DNA of 64,000 nt from Lamellibrachia columna (taxonomy: Eukaryota; Annelida; Polychaeta; Sabellida; Siboglinidae), in contig OY759264.1 in assembly GCA_963662155.1 (NCBI GenBank), forward strand, positions 15,342,642-15,406,641, written 5' to 3'. Below, one piece after another: positions 35,426 to 48,109 of this stretch. The notes under the pieces are model-generated. The model was not told the origin of the DNA. It searched no databases and worked only from the letters and a program-made list of their open reading frames with translations. How positions within the stretch are numbered: the stretch's first letter is position 1; every line of letters starts with the position of its first letter. The position numbers and the translations under genes were made by a program.

Positions 35426-38400
35426 TTATCGATTGAGAAATCTTTACCAGTTCAGTATTAACATTATTTGTCAAAATAATAATGGGCCTAGAATGGATCC
35501 CAGTGGGACTCCACTTATTATGTTTTGGTAACCAGACAATTGCTCTTTATTAAAAATAAACAGTTTTCTGTGTTCGATATAGCTTTTAAAAACGTTTATG
35601 TGGGACTCCCCGTATTCCATAATACCATAGTTTATCAAATAGGATAGTGTGACCTAAAGTGTCAAAAGCTTTTCTTAGGTCAAAGAATACAGCAAGTGCA
35701 TACTGTTTGTCATTCACTGCGTTTGCTATGCTATCGATTAATGCTAAATTTGCATGTTCAGTTGAGCATTGTTTACGAAAAACGTACTGGGATACAAACA
35801 GTATTTTGTACTTTTCAAGAAAGCTATCAATGCGACTATCAATCAATATTTCGAAGATTTTGGAAAACGCTAGTCACAGTGAGATGGGCCTGTAATTTGT
35901 AAAAAAAAAACTGGCATCACCGGATTTGGTGAGTCTTTGGCAATTATTAGGTCATTGGGGAATATACCAGATCTTATCATAGAATTGAACATTGTCTTGA
36001 GTGGCAAGGCAATGCTTTCCACAAATTGATTGATCAATTGTGTTAATATGTTATCATATCCAGCATTTGTTTTTGATTTCATTTTGTGGTGATATTAATT
36101 AATTCTGCAAAGGTGGTTTCTTCCATGACAATATTATTTGGCAGTTGATTCAGCAAGCAATCTTTATAATTGTTTTTCTAGAGTTTATTTGCTAACTTTG
36201 GGCCAATATTTGAAAGGTGTTTGTAAAATGCGTTGACTATTTCTGTTGTGTCATTGCTTATTTGGTTTTGAAATGATGAGGGTAAATGTTTTTAGTCTGG
36301 AGATGCAGAATATGTTTAATGTTAGGCTATGTTTGTTTGATATCGTTTTTGGATTCTACAAATTGTTTGTTCCAATACTGAGACTTTGCATTATGTATTA
36401 CTTTGTTGAGTAAGTTTCTGTACTGTCTGTATTGATGGTCATTATTATGAAACTCTGAAAACATTTTAGAGTGACTGCGTTTTCTACTCAGATGATCCCG
36501 AGTATGTATCGCCTTTAATATAGCATTTGTTATCCAAGGATGTTTGTTATGTTTGTATTTGTTTAGTCTTACTATTTCTTCAGGAAAGTGTTCACCCAGC
36601 AAACTGTTACATTTGTTAACAAACAAAGTGTATGCCTCATTAGGACACTCAGTTTTACAGGCCGCTACCAAGTCTTCCCAACTTGTTGTAGAAAGAGCAT
36701 GTTTGAAACTGTTTATATTAGTCTTGCAAACGATTCTTCGTTTGCTCCGTTTAGGTGTATATTTAGGTTTATTTGAGGTTTCTTAAAAGAAAATGAAGTT
36801 ATGGTTGTGGTCTGAAATATCAGTCGTAATTGATCCGGCAATATAAGTAGTTTGAGGGTTATACTTTAGGAAAGCGTGGTCAATGAATGTGGCTGAGTTT
36901 ATAGTTACCCTGGTAGGCTTGGTAATTGTGGGAATAAAGCAAATTGCCATGAACATGTCAATATAGTCAGCACTGTCACTGTTATTATCAACGTTTAATA
37001 GATTTACGTTTGCGTCACAACAAATAATTATGCTTTTTTATGTTGCAATTGTTTAATTATTATGGCAAGACCCTGAGTAAATATGTTCCTTGTATTAGGT
37101 ATGGTGATCAATATTGTGTTTCTAGTGTGTGTGGGATCATAGGTGTTGTTCAAAATCTCAATAAATTGACAATCATAGTAGTTTAAGAAGAATTGTTGAA
37201 GAAGGCAACATCATTTTCATACCCCTTCTTTAATTGTGGGTTTGTGTTTACACACCAACTTATATCTTTTTTATTTTGCAAGTTAGCTCAGATTTTCATT
37301 TAACTTTTCTAGTTCTGATTTGGTTTTTTAGCCTGCTTCGGATATTAATGTTCAGAATGGAGAATAATTGTTTGCTTTGATTTTGTTTAGCTAATGTCCC
37401 AAGTTCGTCTGCGGAATAGTTGTTTGATTCAGTTATAATATTAGGTTGGTCTTTATTATTTTGTGCCACATTTTGGAGAATGTGCAGCAGTGGTTTACGG
37501 CACAATACAACAAAAGTTGCAATGACACTAATGACAAACATTACATAAGAGTGTGTGCATGTACTACTTGCGTTGATGTTAAATGTATAACACTTTCTAA
37601 GTTTAGAATAATTAAGGATATTTCAACATACATCACATCATAATATGAAAATCAGTATCAAGTGTAATAAGGTAATCATAATATAATGTGCGTATGACAA
37701 GGTACAACAAGTACTGCAATAAGTATATATTTACATCACTGATGAGATTGATATGACAGGTTGCGTATATTTTGACTGCCATTTCCCACGTTAGTTCATG
37801 GTTTCAAGTACGTGCACAGTCACATTTCTTGCAACAGTCCGTTAAGTTGACGTTCATTCGTAACTATCACCTTTCGACCACTGGCTAGGAGACATACCAT
37901 TCGTCCATCAATTGTCCATGGGGCTGTGATCGATGCTGAGGCACGGGCTTTCTTCAGCAGATAACTACGTTGTTTGTCAAGTTCTCCGTTATTACTGTAT
38001 TAATTCCCTTGAGTTTTCGTTTCGCTGCAAACACAGTATTGCGTGATTCATAAGATGTGAACTTCACAATGATGTGTGTCGACTTGCGGGTAGTGTCCTC
38101 CGAGTTGGTATGGCTTCGATCTATGTCGCTCAACTCCAGGTTCGCACTGAGTGATGCCTGGCATACACCCATTATCGCCCTCGTAGTATTTGTCTCTGTT
38201 TCTGGCACGCCTTGGAAACACAAGGCAGTTTCGTCTACCATGCTATTCTTGGTCGTCAACCTCGTCATCTTTGTAGTTCATTCACGCGCGCTTGCAGACA
38301 GGCGGTGGTCTATTCGATCCTCTCATTGTCCATCTTGTCAGACTCGTAAGCTTGTTGCTGAATCGCATCAAGCGACTCGGTTTGCATCACGGCTTCAACA

Positions 38401-38700
38401 AGTTTGTTTGTGAATCCCGTGTATTCAATTATCTTCCTGATAACTGCATCGCTCCCTGGTTTCACGATCAACTGTATGACATCGGCATCGTTCTCTAGTA
38501 AGCTTACGATCGCTGACCTTACGTGTCGTGCACCAGGTCGACAATCTCGCCATCTTGTTTGGCCGGTTTGGGTGGCGAGGCCGGGGTTTCGTTTGACGTA
38601 ATCGTCTTTTATCCGGCTTTGTTCCCAGCCATATTTCGTATAGCGTAGCAATGAACGTTTATGGTAGTGCAAATGATTAGCGAATTTCAATTATGGTGAC
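35426..38700 (-). mobile_element. LINE family B, ORF1, endonuclease and RT N-terminal half
   Basis: Reading leftwards: 38690-38310 and 38268-37954 form ORF1. Its coiled-coil-like N-terminus is followed by an RRM-like segment (ALCFQGVPET, IIVKFTSYESRNTVFAAKRK, ITENLT), resembling L1-type ORF1p. The endonuclease starts at 37440 (LNINIRS). The linker at 36671-36327 reads NKYKHNKHPWITNAILKAIH. RT at 36080-35430 reads TNAGYDNILTQLINQF, YALAVFFDLRKAFDTLGHTI, GIRG, SGVPLGSILGPLLF. Many frameshifts. LINE C is inserted just before the YADD region, and about 50 residues are missing at the junction. Confidence 0.85.
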
Positions 38701-38794
38701 GGATTGCCGTGATTCTACACTGATTCAAGAGAAGCGTAATTAATTAATCTTAAACAACGGCGCCACCAATAACAAGTTCTGTGTGATGTCTGAG

Positions 38795-38835
38795 AAGCAT
38801 AACAAAGGAGGCGTGTCGTTGTTAGTTGTTAAATG
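38795..38835. repeat. Word shared with the 47.7-kb locus, ahead of a minisatellite
   Basis: aagcataacaaaggaggcgtg plus tcgttgtta recurs at 47760-47800, each time upstream of a related tactaggg minisatellite. Confidence 0.75.
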
Positions 38836-38934
38836 TTGCTGATATTGTTTTCATCAGATTAACATTATGCATGCAAAGTTCAAGAAAGTAGATTTGATTT
38901 CCCACAAGTAAAAAAGTGGTGGTTAGAAGGTTTC

Positions 38935-39640
38935 TACAAAGGCTAGCAAGAGGGTTTTACATAGGCTGGTATGAGGATACTACCAGGGCTGGTAGGAGGT
39001 TACCAGGGATGATAGGAGGGTTTCACTAGGGAAAGTTGGAAGCTACTAGGGATGGTAGGAGGGTGCTACTGCTGACGACAGGAATTTACTAAGGATGACG
39101 CTACAATGGATGGTAGGGAGTTACAAGGGTTGGTAGGAGGGTGCTACAATGAATGGTAGATTGGCCCTACTAGGTATGACAGTAGGATATTATGGGTGGT
39201 AGAAGTATGCTACTAGGGATGGTAGGGGGTTACTAGGGGTTGTATGATTGCCCTACTAGGGATTGTGGGGGTTTCTACAGGATGTAGGAGGGTGCTACTA
39301 GGAATGGTAGGATAGCGCTACTAGGGATGGTAGGGGTTTATTAGGATTGGTAGGATGGCGCTACTAGGGATGGTAGGGGTTTACTAGGATTGGTAGGATG
39401 GCGGTACCAGAGATGGAATGCGGTTACTAGGGTTGGTAGGATGGCGCCGCTGGGGATGTTAGAGGGTTACTAGGGGTGGTAGAAGGGTGCTACTAGGGAT
39501 GGTAGGGTTTTACTAGGATTGGTAGGATGGCGCTACCAGAGATGGAATGCGGTTACTAGGGGTGGTAGGATGGCGCTGCTGGGGATGTTAGAGGGTTACT
39601 AGGGGTGGTAGGAGGGTGCTACTAACAATGATAACCTACT
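38935..39640. repeat. Degenerate 22-23-bp minisatellite (tactagggatggtagg)
   Basis: About 30 units, often in pairs: gctactagggatggtagg then ggttactaggattggtagg. Same family as 48110-49850. It ends where an L2-like LINE starts. Confidence 0.92.
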
Positions 39641-39654
39641 TCTGCCGGGATTCT

Positions 39655-40317
39655 AACCAAACTCCATAGAGTGAGAAATGCTGCAGCATGTCTCATAACC
39701 AGAACTAAGACACGCGATCACATCACACCTGTTCTGATTGACCTTCACTGGCTGCCCATGAAGCAACGCATCAAATATAAATTACTCATGCTCACGTTTC
39801 GCAGCCTACACGGTCTGGCTGCGTCATACCTGACGGATCTATTTACGCGACACCATCCCACTCGCACGCTACGCTCCGCTCAAGCTCACCTGCTGGTACT
39901 CAAGGCGACAGAGCATTCTCACACGCAGCACCGAACAATCTGCCTCTTTCCATGCGTGCTGCAGATTGCCATAGCAGCTTAATACTCTTCTTTTTAAACG
40001 TGCATTTTCTCTTTAAATAACATTTGTCTACAGTTATGGATTCATGCTACTTTTATTTAAAAAACACGAACATTTTAGTATTCACTTTTAACTATGATTA
40101 TTATTATTCAGTTTTAACTTGTCTCTCAAATACCATAATATTATTGATTAGTTTATTGCAATACTACTTTATTGCTTTATGCGTCTTAGTCAACTCATTG
40201 ATAAATGTTTTATTACAGTAATGTGCCCCTGAATGGCCACAACTGCCAGATATATGGCGCAGAAACAAAATGCTGTATTATTATTATTATTAGTATTATT
40301 ATTAATATTATTATATC
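39655..40317 (+). mobile_element. L2-like LINE 3' end
   Basis: Frame RNAAACLITRTKTRDHITPV, LHWLPMKQRIKYKLLMLTF, GLAASYLTDL is the RT C-terminus typical of L2/CR1 elements. The 3' UTR ends atatatggcgcagaaacaaaa then an (ATT)n tail (40276-40317), as in L2. Confidence 0.88.
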
Positions 40318-41227
40318 AACAGAATATATTACAATTGTAAGACGACGAAACGTTGTAAAGTTTGTGTATCTATTATATATATAAACAAATTGTGTTTTTA
40401 ATGGGGACTGTAAGTGTGTCACGATACATCGCGAGTTTTCGTGCGAATTTAGCTGACTGGAGACACTGAGTTACATATGAGTTACCCATAGCGGAAGCCG
40501 GTAAACGATTATTGACCATGGCTTTGTCACTTCAATTGTATATGAATTACACTTCAGGAAACCTAAAGATGCAAAGAAAGAGCCAAGAGTCAGTTGAGGG
40601 TGGCCATGTATTGACATTTTTTTATTACCCGGAAATTTGCCATATATAATCTGTTGTTCAAGCATCATTGAGGGATATGTCTTACACTTATCAATTTCAA
40701 ACAAGCTCTATATTTTGGCTTGCCTTGAGCCTGGAAAATGTCTTAAGTTTAACTAAGCCTTAGACATTGTTACAGATACAGGTAACACATATTGGCAGAA
40801 GCAACTTCACCAAGTTCACTACAGCAGGCGATGGAAAATCGAACAATTTCCCCTGAGTCCATGGGAATATAGATGGCCCGCTTGATTTACAGCCCTCTTT
40901 AAAATGACATGAACATATCCTGTCACTTGCGTTAACAGAACGATCCTTTCTTCTGAATAAAAATAGATAATTATGTTTGTTTAATGTAACAAGAACAAAT
41001 ACATATTAAAATATATTAAAATGAAACATGTGGATTGCATAACATGATTAACAAATATATAAGAAATGGGAGTTAAAACGAGATTACAACACATACAACG
41101 GATTATCGCTGGTCATAAAAACCGCGAATGTTAAAATGTTTTAAGTTGTGATTTTAAAACAGTTCGGTAAACATTTATATCTGACAAGTTGTGTAAATGC
41201 ACATAATCACAAAAGATTATGCATTAG
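40318..41227. other. Non-coding DNA
   Basis: No gene or repeat recognised. Confidence 0.45.
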
Positions 41228-41996
41228 AAAACAGGTTGCACTGAGCGAAAGACGGCATACTTGTCATGATCGCCAAAGAAAACAGGTTGCACTGAGCGAA
41301 AGACGGCATACTTGTCATGATCGCCAAAGAAAACAGGTTGCACTGAGCGAAAGACGGCATACTTGTCATGATCGCCAAAGAAAACAGGTTGCACTGAGCG
41401 AAAGACGGCATACTTGTCATGATCGCCAAAGAAAACAGGTTGCACTGAGCGAAAGACGGCATACTTGTCATGATCGCCAAAGAAAACAAGTTGCACTGAG
41501 TGAAAGACAGAATACTTGTCATGATCGCCAAAGAAAACAGGTTGCACTGAGCGAAAGACGGCATACTTGTCATGATCGCCAAAGAAAACAGGTTGCACTG
41601 AGCGAAAGACGGCATACTTGTCATGATCGCCAAAGAAAACAGGTTGCACTGAGCGAAAGACGGCATACTTGTCATGATCGCCAAAGAAAACAGGTTGCAC
41701 TGAGCGAAAGAAGGCATACTTGTCATGATCGCCAAAGAAAACAGGTTGCACTGAGCGAAAGACGGCATACTTGTCATGATCGCCAAAGAAAACAGGTTGC
41801 ACTGAGGGAAAGACGGCATACTTGTCATGATCGCCAAAGAAAACAGGTTGCACTGAGCAAAAGACGGCATACTTGTCATGATCGCCAAAGAAAACAGGTT
41901 GCACTGAGCGAAAGACGGCATACTTGTCATGATCGCCAAAGAAAACAGGTTGCACTGAGTGAAAGACGGAATACTTGTCATGATCGCCAAAGAAAA
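41228..41996. repeat. 51-bp minisatellite, about 15 copies
   Basis: Near-identical units ggttgcactgagcgaaagac + ggcatacttgtcatgatcgc + caaagaaaaca. 51 is a multiple of three, so a 326-residue frame (41148-42128, +) stays open with a 17-residue unit QVALSERRHTCHDRQRK; two minus frames are open too. The plus frame has non-repeat ends and no recognised domain. I treat it as DNA repeat; coding is unproven. Confidence 0.95.
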
Positions 41997-42539
41997 CGAT
42001 ATGACGAGTCATATCGTGATAACAGTTCGATTAACGTTCACGATTACCATGAACATTCTTACCAGCAAACGTTAATTACCACATATAATACAGTGTTAAT
42101 TAAACACATGAATACATCATGCTGGTAAAAGGTATTTTATTTACGTTTTTTTAAAAATAAGTATGCTATTTTTATTGCTGTATCAAAAATATTTATCTTA
42201 GACGATCTAATATAGTGCGTTTTTGTGTATTCACACACATCAGTTCGAAACTGCATTACTTTGTGGTGATGGTCATCAACATTTATTGTCAGCGTATTGT
42301 TTGTGTTGTGGCAATCTGTCCGGGCATAGTAAATACAATTCCACATGGAATTTAGCGGGGAAATTGGAGCAGAAATTGGCGGTAAAGTTGAAATCAGTTG
42401 ACGTGGTGAATAATTGGTTGACTATGTAGGTGATAATCTGGTCATTTAAAATACGTGCGTTAAATAATAGGTGGTATAACTGAAATAAAATGTTGATGTA
42501 AAAAAGTAAGCAGGAGAAGTGTTCTAGCGTAACTTAGTT
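41997..42539. other. Non-coding DNA
   Basis: The short palindromic word cgatatgacgagtcatatcg follows the repeat array at about 41998; nothing else recognised. Confidence 0.45.
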
Positions 42540-43607
42540 GAGGTAGTCGCGCAGTAAAAGTTATACAATAAAGTGGACAAGCGGAACGTGATGACATATA
42601 ACATATAACACAATATACAGATGAATGGTTGAACTTAAATCAATTAGACTATAACCAAACAGAGCAATATGTTAGTAAGGTAATCTACACGATTGATATT
42701 GCACCACGGAAACGGTCGGTGATGGCATCAAGGATTGTTGCAACATGTGGATATACTTTACGTATGGATGTTGCAAGATGTGGCCAGAGAGTAAAGTTAG
42801 ATGGTTTCGAATTTGAATGTAGATGACGCCAGTAGGTGATTTATTTTGGTTGAAGGATGTGGCAGATGTGTAAGATATATAAGGGATATATCAGGAGAAA
42901 CATATAGGTTTGGAGTAAACAGGAATCAAGGTTCCTTTACAGGACGGACGGTGAAGATGCGGACCAGAAAGTAACCGGAGGGAAGGGACAGGAAACAGGT
43001 TGACAAAATGGAAGGAAACACGGGGAAGTACACAAGAGGCAATATTACTGGAGATACGAAAATAGAGAATGCGACATAAAATGTAGATAAAGTCATCGGT
43101 ATTGTTGGGGGGGGGGGTTATTCGTGAGGATGTAGGAACAAACAGTAGAGAGTGGGAGGACATATGCGCCGTATTTTAGAAAATAAAAACAGGCAGTTAG
43201 TCAGGAAACTAAGCCGAAAATCTAAAGCAGGTTGTCAGGAATTTTATCAGAAATTGAAAGTAGGGGTCAGGGTTATTCAAATCATAGTAGGATATCAATC
43301 AACGCACTAATTCAGTAGCTGTGTGTTGAGGAGAAATGCATAACGATGTTGGGAAGCTTTAACGGAGTACGTGTTTATGAGGAATGGGCCCCACCTGAAA
43401 GGAAACGGAATTATTTTGCATATAAGTTGGTTTGAACAGTTGTCGATGGCACAGGTAGTACGCACAGGTAGTTCGCATTTGAACGTATAAGGCGGGCGGG
43501 TCTCACATAGATGAAAACATATTGGATTTTCGATAAGACAATGGCTTCCTTATCCATTTGCCATCTGGGCCTTTGTCCTGGATGACAATCTTGTTAAATC
43601 TTGTTAA
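42540..43607 (+). mobile_element. LINE family A deletion derivative: ORF1 joined to 3' tail
   Basis: 42629-42826 corresponds to the Cys-rich start of ORF1 (CGYTLRMDVARCGQRVKLDG, FEFECR). 43200-43440 is SGNH remains (VGVRVIQIIVGY; MRNGPHLKGNG in another frame). At about 43490 it passes straight to the ORF2 stop region and the constant 3' tail (43510-43607). Endonuclease and RT are absent. The left boundary is estimated. Confidence 0.75.
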
Positions 43608-44261
43608 GGGTAGGCTAGCAGACGCACCGAAGATGAATAGGCGCCAGTAGTACACATACATCGACATAAGTCCAGAAAAGACCAGAAAATAATTCTTAAG
43701 CAAGATTTAAATGCGTTTGTTTAAATGCGAGAAGCAACGTAATTGGGTAAAGCGAAATAAACCTTTACATAACATTTACATGGTGTTTCTAAATTATCTA
43801 TCCTATTTTGAACGTAAACAAAACTTAGCTACCATGCATGTAAGCCAACAGAAAGTGTATGTGCACGTGTATGAATGCATGCGTGCGTGGGTGCGTGTGT
43901 GCGTGCGATTTATAGGCTGCAATTTGCAAATGGGTGAACATTACATTTTATAGGATAATATAAAGATATCCGTGTAGCCCTTGATGAACGAATTAAGCTG
44001 TCCTTAGAGAAAACATATGCGCCATAGCATTGAATTATTGAATTGCGACATCAACCAATTTATTTGTTTGCTCTAAGTGCGTAGCTAAAACATGCGTATA
44101 GTGTAAGATGAAACGTTAAAAGTCGTTAAACAGGTGACCGTCGTAAAATATAATTGCAAAGGTAAATTTTGCTGCAACGATAATGAATTAGTTGTGTTGA
44201 TCGTCTACGTAACACGTTTTATTGTGTTTTTACTTAGATAAATAGTGAATAATATAGTGAA
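43608..44261. other. Non-coding DNA
   Basis: Short gcgtgcgtgggtgcgtgtg run near 43880; no gene. Confidence 0.45.
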
Positions 44262-44520
44262 ATTGAACGAGTGAGTGCGTGAGTAAATGACTGAGTGAGC
44301 GAGCGAGCGAGCGAGTGAGTGAGTGAGCGAATGAGTGGGTGAACGAGTGAGTGAGTGAGTGAGTGAGCGAGCGAGCGAGTGAGTGAGTGACTGAGTGAGC
44401 GAGCGAGTGAGTGAGTGAGTGATTGAGTGAATGAGTGAGTGATTGAGAGACTGAGTGAGTGAGCGAGCGAGTGAGTGAGTGACTGAGCGAGTGAGTGACT
44501 GAATGAGTGACCGAGTGAGC
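44262..44520. repeat. (GAGT)n/(GAGC)n tetranucleotide array
   Basis: About 255 bp of gagtgagtgagcgagc-type repeats. Confidence 0.97.
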
Positions 44521-45339
44521 CCTATTACAGCTTACTGGCATAAAATGCTGATTCATGATGTAATCTACACCCATATGTATCATAATTATATAGTTTTCTA
44601 AGGTTCATGTTCCTTTATTATTAGTTATTGTCCCGTGAACTTGAACGTGTGGATATGTTTGCATGACGCCAAGCGCTGTTTGCATTATCCCCGTGTACAG
44701 CTTTGATACGATAATAATCATAATTAAAACATTAATACGTTTTTTTTTTACTATATTATTATTCCATTAATTTGCCTTTGCTTGCTTTCGTAACCGACTC
44801 GCTTGTTCCATTGGTTCGCTCAACTACAAAATATTGGATGATACATCTCGCATTTTCTAAGTTGACCATTGACTTATATTTTCAATTTTAGATCAGTACT
44901 TAAACCGTTATTAATTGTAACAAAAACAAGTAATCATAAATCATCTGCATTACACAATAATACAAATCCGATCTATTATCTTGTAAAACCGCAAGACAAA
45001 AAGTTGATAGTTGATATTATTTGCTTCTTCTTGAGTTCTTCAAGTAACACACACGTTACTTGTTCTTCTTAGCGTCACGTGTCAACACTTTACAATGTAT
45101 GTTACTATAACCATTTTATAATAAGGGAACATATGTGATACGTCATGGACTATACAACACAAGGAAGACGATGAACGTTAGGTATCATCTATGAAGTCCA
45201 AGAGAGGGGGAAACGTTCATCTACTTTAACTGCCGACGAAAACATTATAATCGTCCAAACCATCAACGATTTATAATTGCCCACTAAGCGTATGTCCATG
45301 TGATGATGCGACATTCGTGTCATTGTCTTTTGCGGGGTT
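44521..45339. other. Non-coding DNA
   Basis: No supported feature. Confidence 0.4.
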
Positions 45340-45790
45340 CCAAGAAAGATGGAACTCACCGAACTCACATCATCCATGGAAGAGAAAACATCCCCATCTC
45401 CACAAGGAACGTAAGAACGCTTGCATCGCCCAGAAAACTGAAAGAACCGACATACATGATCGAACGTTTCAACTGGCATATCAATGAAATGTGAAGGAAA
45501 TACGTTGGAGTTCCAACAAAGGAAGAAGGACAAGTACGTTTCTACAGAGGGGAAGAAATTAAATACGAACAAGTAGTAGGAGTCATGGGCAACAAGAAAG
45601 TCAGGAACTCGGTTATGTGGGTACGCCCAGTGCCCAGCAGGCTACATCAATCCGCCTGAAAGCATCTCCTTTCGACATCAACGTAGAATAATTATATGTA
45701 CCAACTTCAGATGACGACGCCAAAAAGATTGAGGAAATCTACAGCTAAATAGAAGACATTACTGAATAAATCATGATAAACTTTCGACTG
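45340..45790 (+). mobile_element. LINE family E, endonuclease part
   Basis: Plus-strand reading STRNVRTLASPRKLKEPTYM, IERFNWHI, then YRGEEIKYEQVVGVMGNKKV (another frame) and YQLQMTTP-like YAPTSD remains. It is the start of an APE endonuclease of a non-LTR element that continues at 46540. Decayed. Confidence 0.7.
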
Positions 45791-46539
45791 CAAGAAAAAG
45801 GCAAACAAAACCCGAAAATTAAGTTTTACATTGACATGCTGAATAATATTGAATTGCTGAAGCTTTTAAAGCAACAATTGCTGGGCAGTTTGTTTCACTA
45901 CTCCTTCTGGCCGAAGACGTAGACACATTGACGAACACATTAAATTAGTTTGCGTCCACGAGGTAGGTCTCTATCCTGTCTGCCAGATCTTGTTCCAGAT
46001 AATAGTAGGAACATCAAACATTGCTTCTCCTCCTAGTTGTATCAGTTCTACTCATCTTCGGTAGCCAGGGGTGGTAGTAGTATTACGCTACCCCTGGCAG
46101 ATTGACATGTTGAAACGTGGATGTGTATGCGGATGCACGCCGACTCATTTGTATTTCGTTCCACTTCAAACTTCAAAGAGCGTTCCCATGAAATACTGAT
46201 CATTACCCGTCCGACTAGCGACGACTGAGCCACGACCAATTAAAGTTAAGTTCCCATATGCGAGCCTCTAAAATTCCAGGGACGGCCGCTTTTGGTTAAA
46301 ACAGCAACAGAAATTTCCACGTTTCAGCAGGTTGCCTGCCAGGGCTACTGATGTAGTCGGAAGCACCTTGGCGGCGAGGATGGTTTTGCTGAAATGTTGT
46401 TGTTATTGTTGTTTAGTGATTTGACATCCGTTTCTACTTCTTCCAGTAGTACTGTGAAGTCGTATTGGTCGTTTGAGTGATGGTCATTTCAATATAACGA
46501 GATATCCATTTGTATTATATATGTCATAGTTCAAGAACG
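45791..46539. other. Gap between two parts of LINE E
   Basis: No RT N-terminus found. A hairpin-like word gccaggggtggtag...ctacccctggc lies at 46063-46100. Confidence 0.45.
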
Positions 46540-47460
46540 GATGCTGAGAGGATGAGAGAATCCCTTGCAGATTATGTAAGTACAGTGTGTATAGGGAGAA
46601 GGTTCATCACACATTTTGCTGATGACATTGACGGACTTGCAGGTCATGACCAAACACTTACTGAACTTGTGACTCAATTATTAATATTATTTCAGGAACG
46701 GCTCAAACCGTCGCACCACTAGCTAGACTAAAACTAGTCGGGAAAGACATACATAGTTCACTAACATCACATGTGCGGTTTCTTGGGCCTATATTAATGA
46801 CAACATTCCTCTCTGATTGCAAAACAAGGACCCTCACTATTGAACTTGAAAGGAAAATCCAGGCCTTAGAAATGTGTTGGTATTGTTGCATTATATGGAG
46901 CGCAGTGAAGCAGTGGTCTCAACACATGACTGTCAACCTGCTGCCGTTTCGAAATTTTTGCCATTTCGTTCACTTGTCTCACTAAGCTGTATAAATGAAT
47001 AACTGGCAGTGGTGGGTATGTGAACGGGTGTGTTCGCACAGTAATTGCAGAGTGGTTGAATGCTTCTCAGAGAAGTGTCTAAAAATTAGCACGTGTGCAA
47101 AGTAAAGGTCAAGTTTTTTAGCGGTTCTACAGACTGAATACCGCGATATATAAGAACGTACATATTGTACATTAAATGTATAAACCACACCACCAACCAA
47201 TGAATCCGTAATTTCATCGAACAATCAATTGGCAGAAAATAAGAAGGCATCACTATGGTGGTAATATGCAAATTGCAATGGTTTGGTCATGTTATACAAG
47301 CAATTCTGCAATGTACAGTGAATGGTGGACGTAAAAGACGAAGGCAGAAGAAGAGTTGGACGGGACTGAGTTAGACAAAGAGCCTGGAGGCGACGAGTTC
47401 CCGGGGTGGAGAATACTTTTCGGAATATAAATCTGGAATGAACCGTGTCTGCAGCGGATT
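46540..47460 (+). mobile_element. LINE family E, RT active site to C-terminus
   Basis: GRRFITHFADDIDGLAGHDQ carries the RT FADD box. After frameshifts there are KTRTLTIELERKIQALEM, MVWSCYTS and a C-terminal VNGGRKRRRQKK, WTGLS. The layout is that of common I/RTE-like elements (FADDIDGLAG...GHV...GGRRQGRQ). Heavily degraded. Confidence 0.75.
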
Positions 47461-47629
47461 CCCATCCATATATAACAAGTGACTATTGAAGCAATTAACT
47501 GTATTGGACATCACATCTCCAAAACATGTTGCCAACAATTGAATAATTATTAGACCGACAACACTCTCATTATCTAGAAAGAAATTAATGGAAATGAAAC
47601 ATATTAATGGTGATGAAAATTGTTAGTGC

Positions 47630-47745
47630 CCACACACCGCAGTGTACGCTACCCAAGACACTGGTTGATACACCGCCGTGTACGCTACACAAGGCCCTGG
47701 TTGACACACCGCCGTGTACGCTGCCCATAGTACAAGTACAATGTG
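47630..47745. repeat. Relict of the 36-bp repeat of GPCR exon 1
   Basis: Three decayed units (caccgccgtgtacgctac, ccctggttgacac) match the 29262-29630 array. One frame reads HTAVYATQ units with stops between. Likely a remnant of a duplicated exon 1. Confidence 0.7.
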
Positions 47746-47804
47746 TTGTTTTTGAAAAAAAGCATCACAAAGGAGGCGTGTCGCTGTTACTCGCTAAAGC
47801 TTTA

Positions 47805-48108
47805 TGATCTAACAAGATTTAACAAGATGGGCAAATATTGCCTTCGAAGGAGATATGTGTCAACCTTGTTTGTCAACATATTCACGCTGCTACCAGATAC
47901 ACAGTCTGTAGATAATTTGTTTCAATCATTTATTGTCCTTCGTGAGAATGATTACTTCCTGATATCCAATCTGCACTGATCCTTTTCAAATGTTACCTCA
48001 TGTCATCTAGTTCTACTATCTTGGAAAAGTTGAACCCTATTGTCAGTGGTATTCTTGTTCTACTGTATTCATTATTAGTTTTGGAGGAATTCCACCCACT
48101 CCAGGTGA
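47805..48108 (-). mobile_element. LINE family A copy with internal deletion
   Basis: Minus strand: 48108-48060 matches the RT start (NKSPGVGGIPPKLIM-like), then jumps to the RT C-terminus (48000-47860) and a reduced 3' tail. The minisatellite starts immediately at its right edge. Confidence 0.8.
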
Positions 48109-48109
48109 T

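Noticed and set aside
38310..38690. 126-residue frame as a host gene
   Set aside because: It adjoins the RRM-like ORF1 segment and the endonuclease of LINE B in the right order.
41217..42012. Two minus-strand frames of about 260 residues
   Set aside because: Shadows of the 51-bp repeat, with no sequence outside the array.
46063..46100. Hairpin gccaggggtggtag...ctacccctggc as transposon ends
   Set aside because: Too short and without target duplication.
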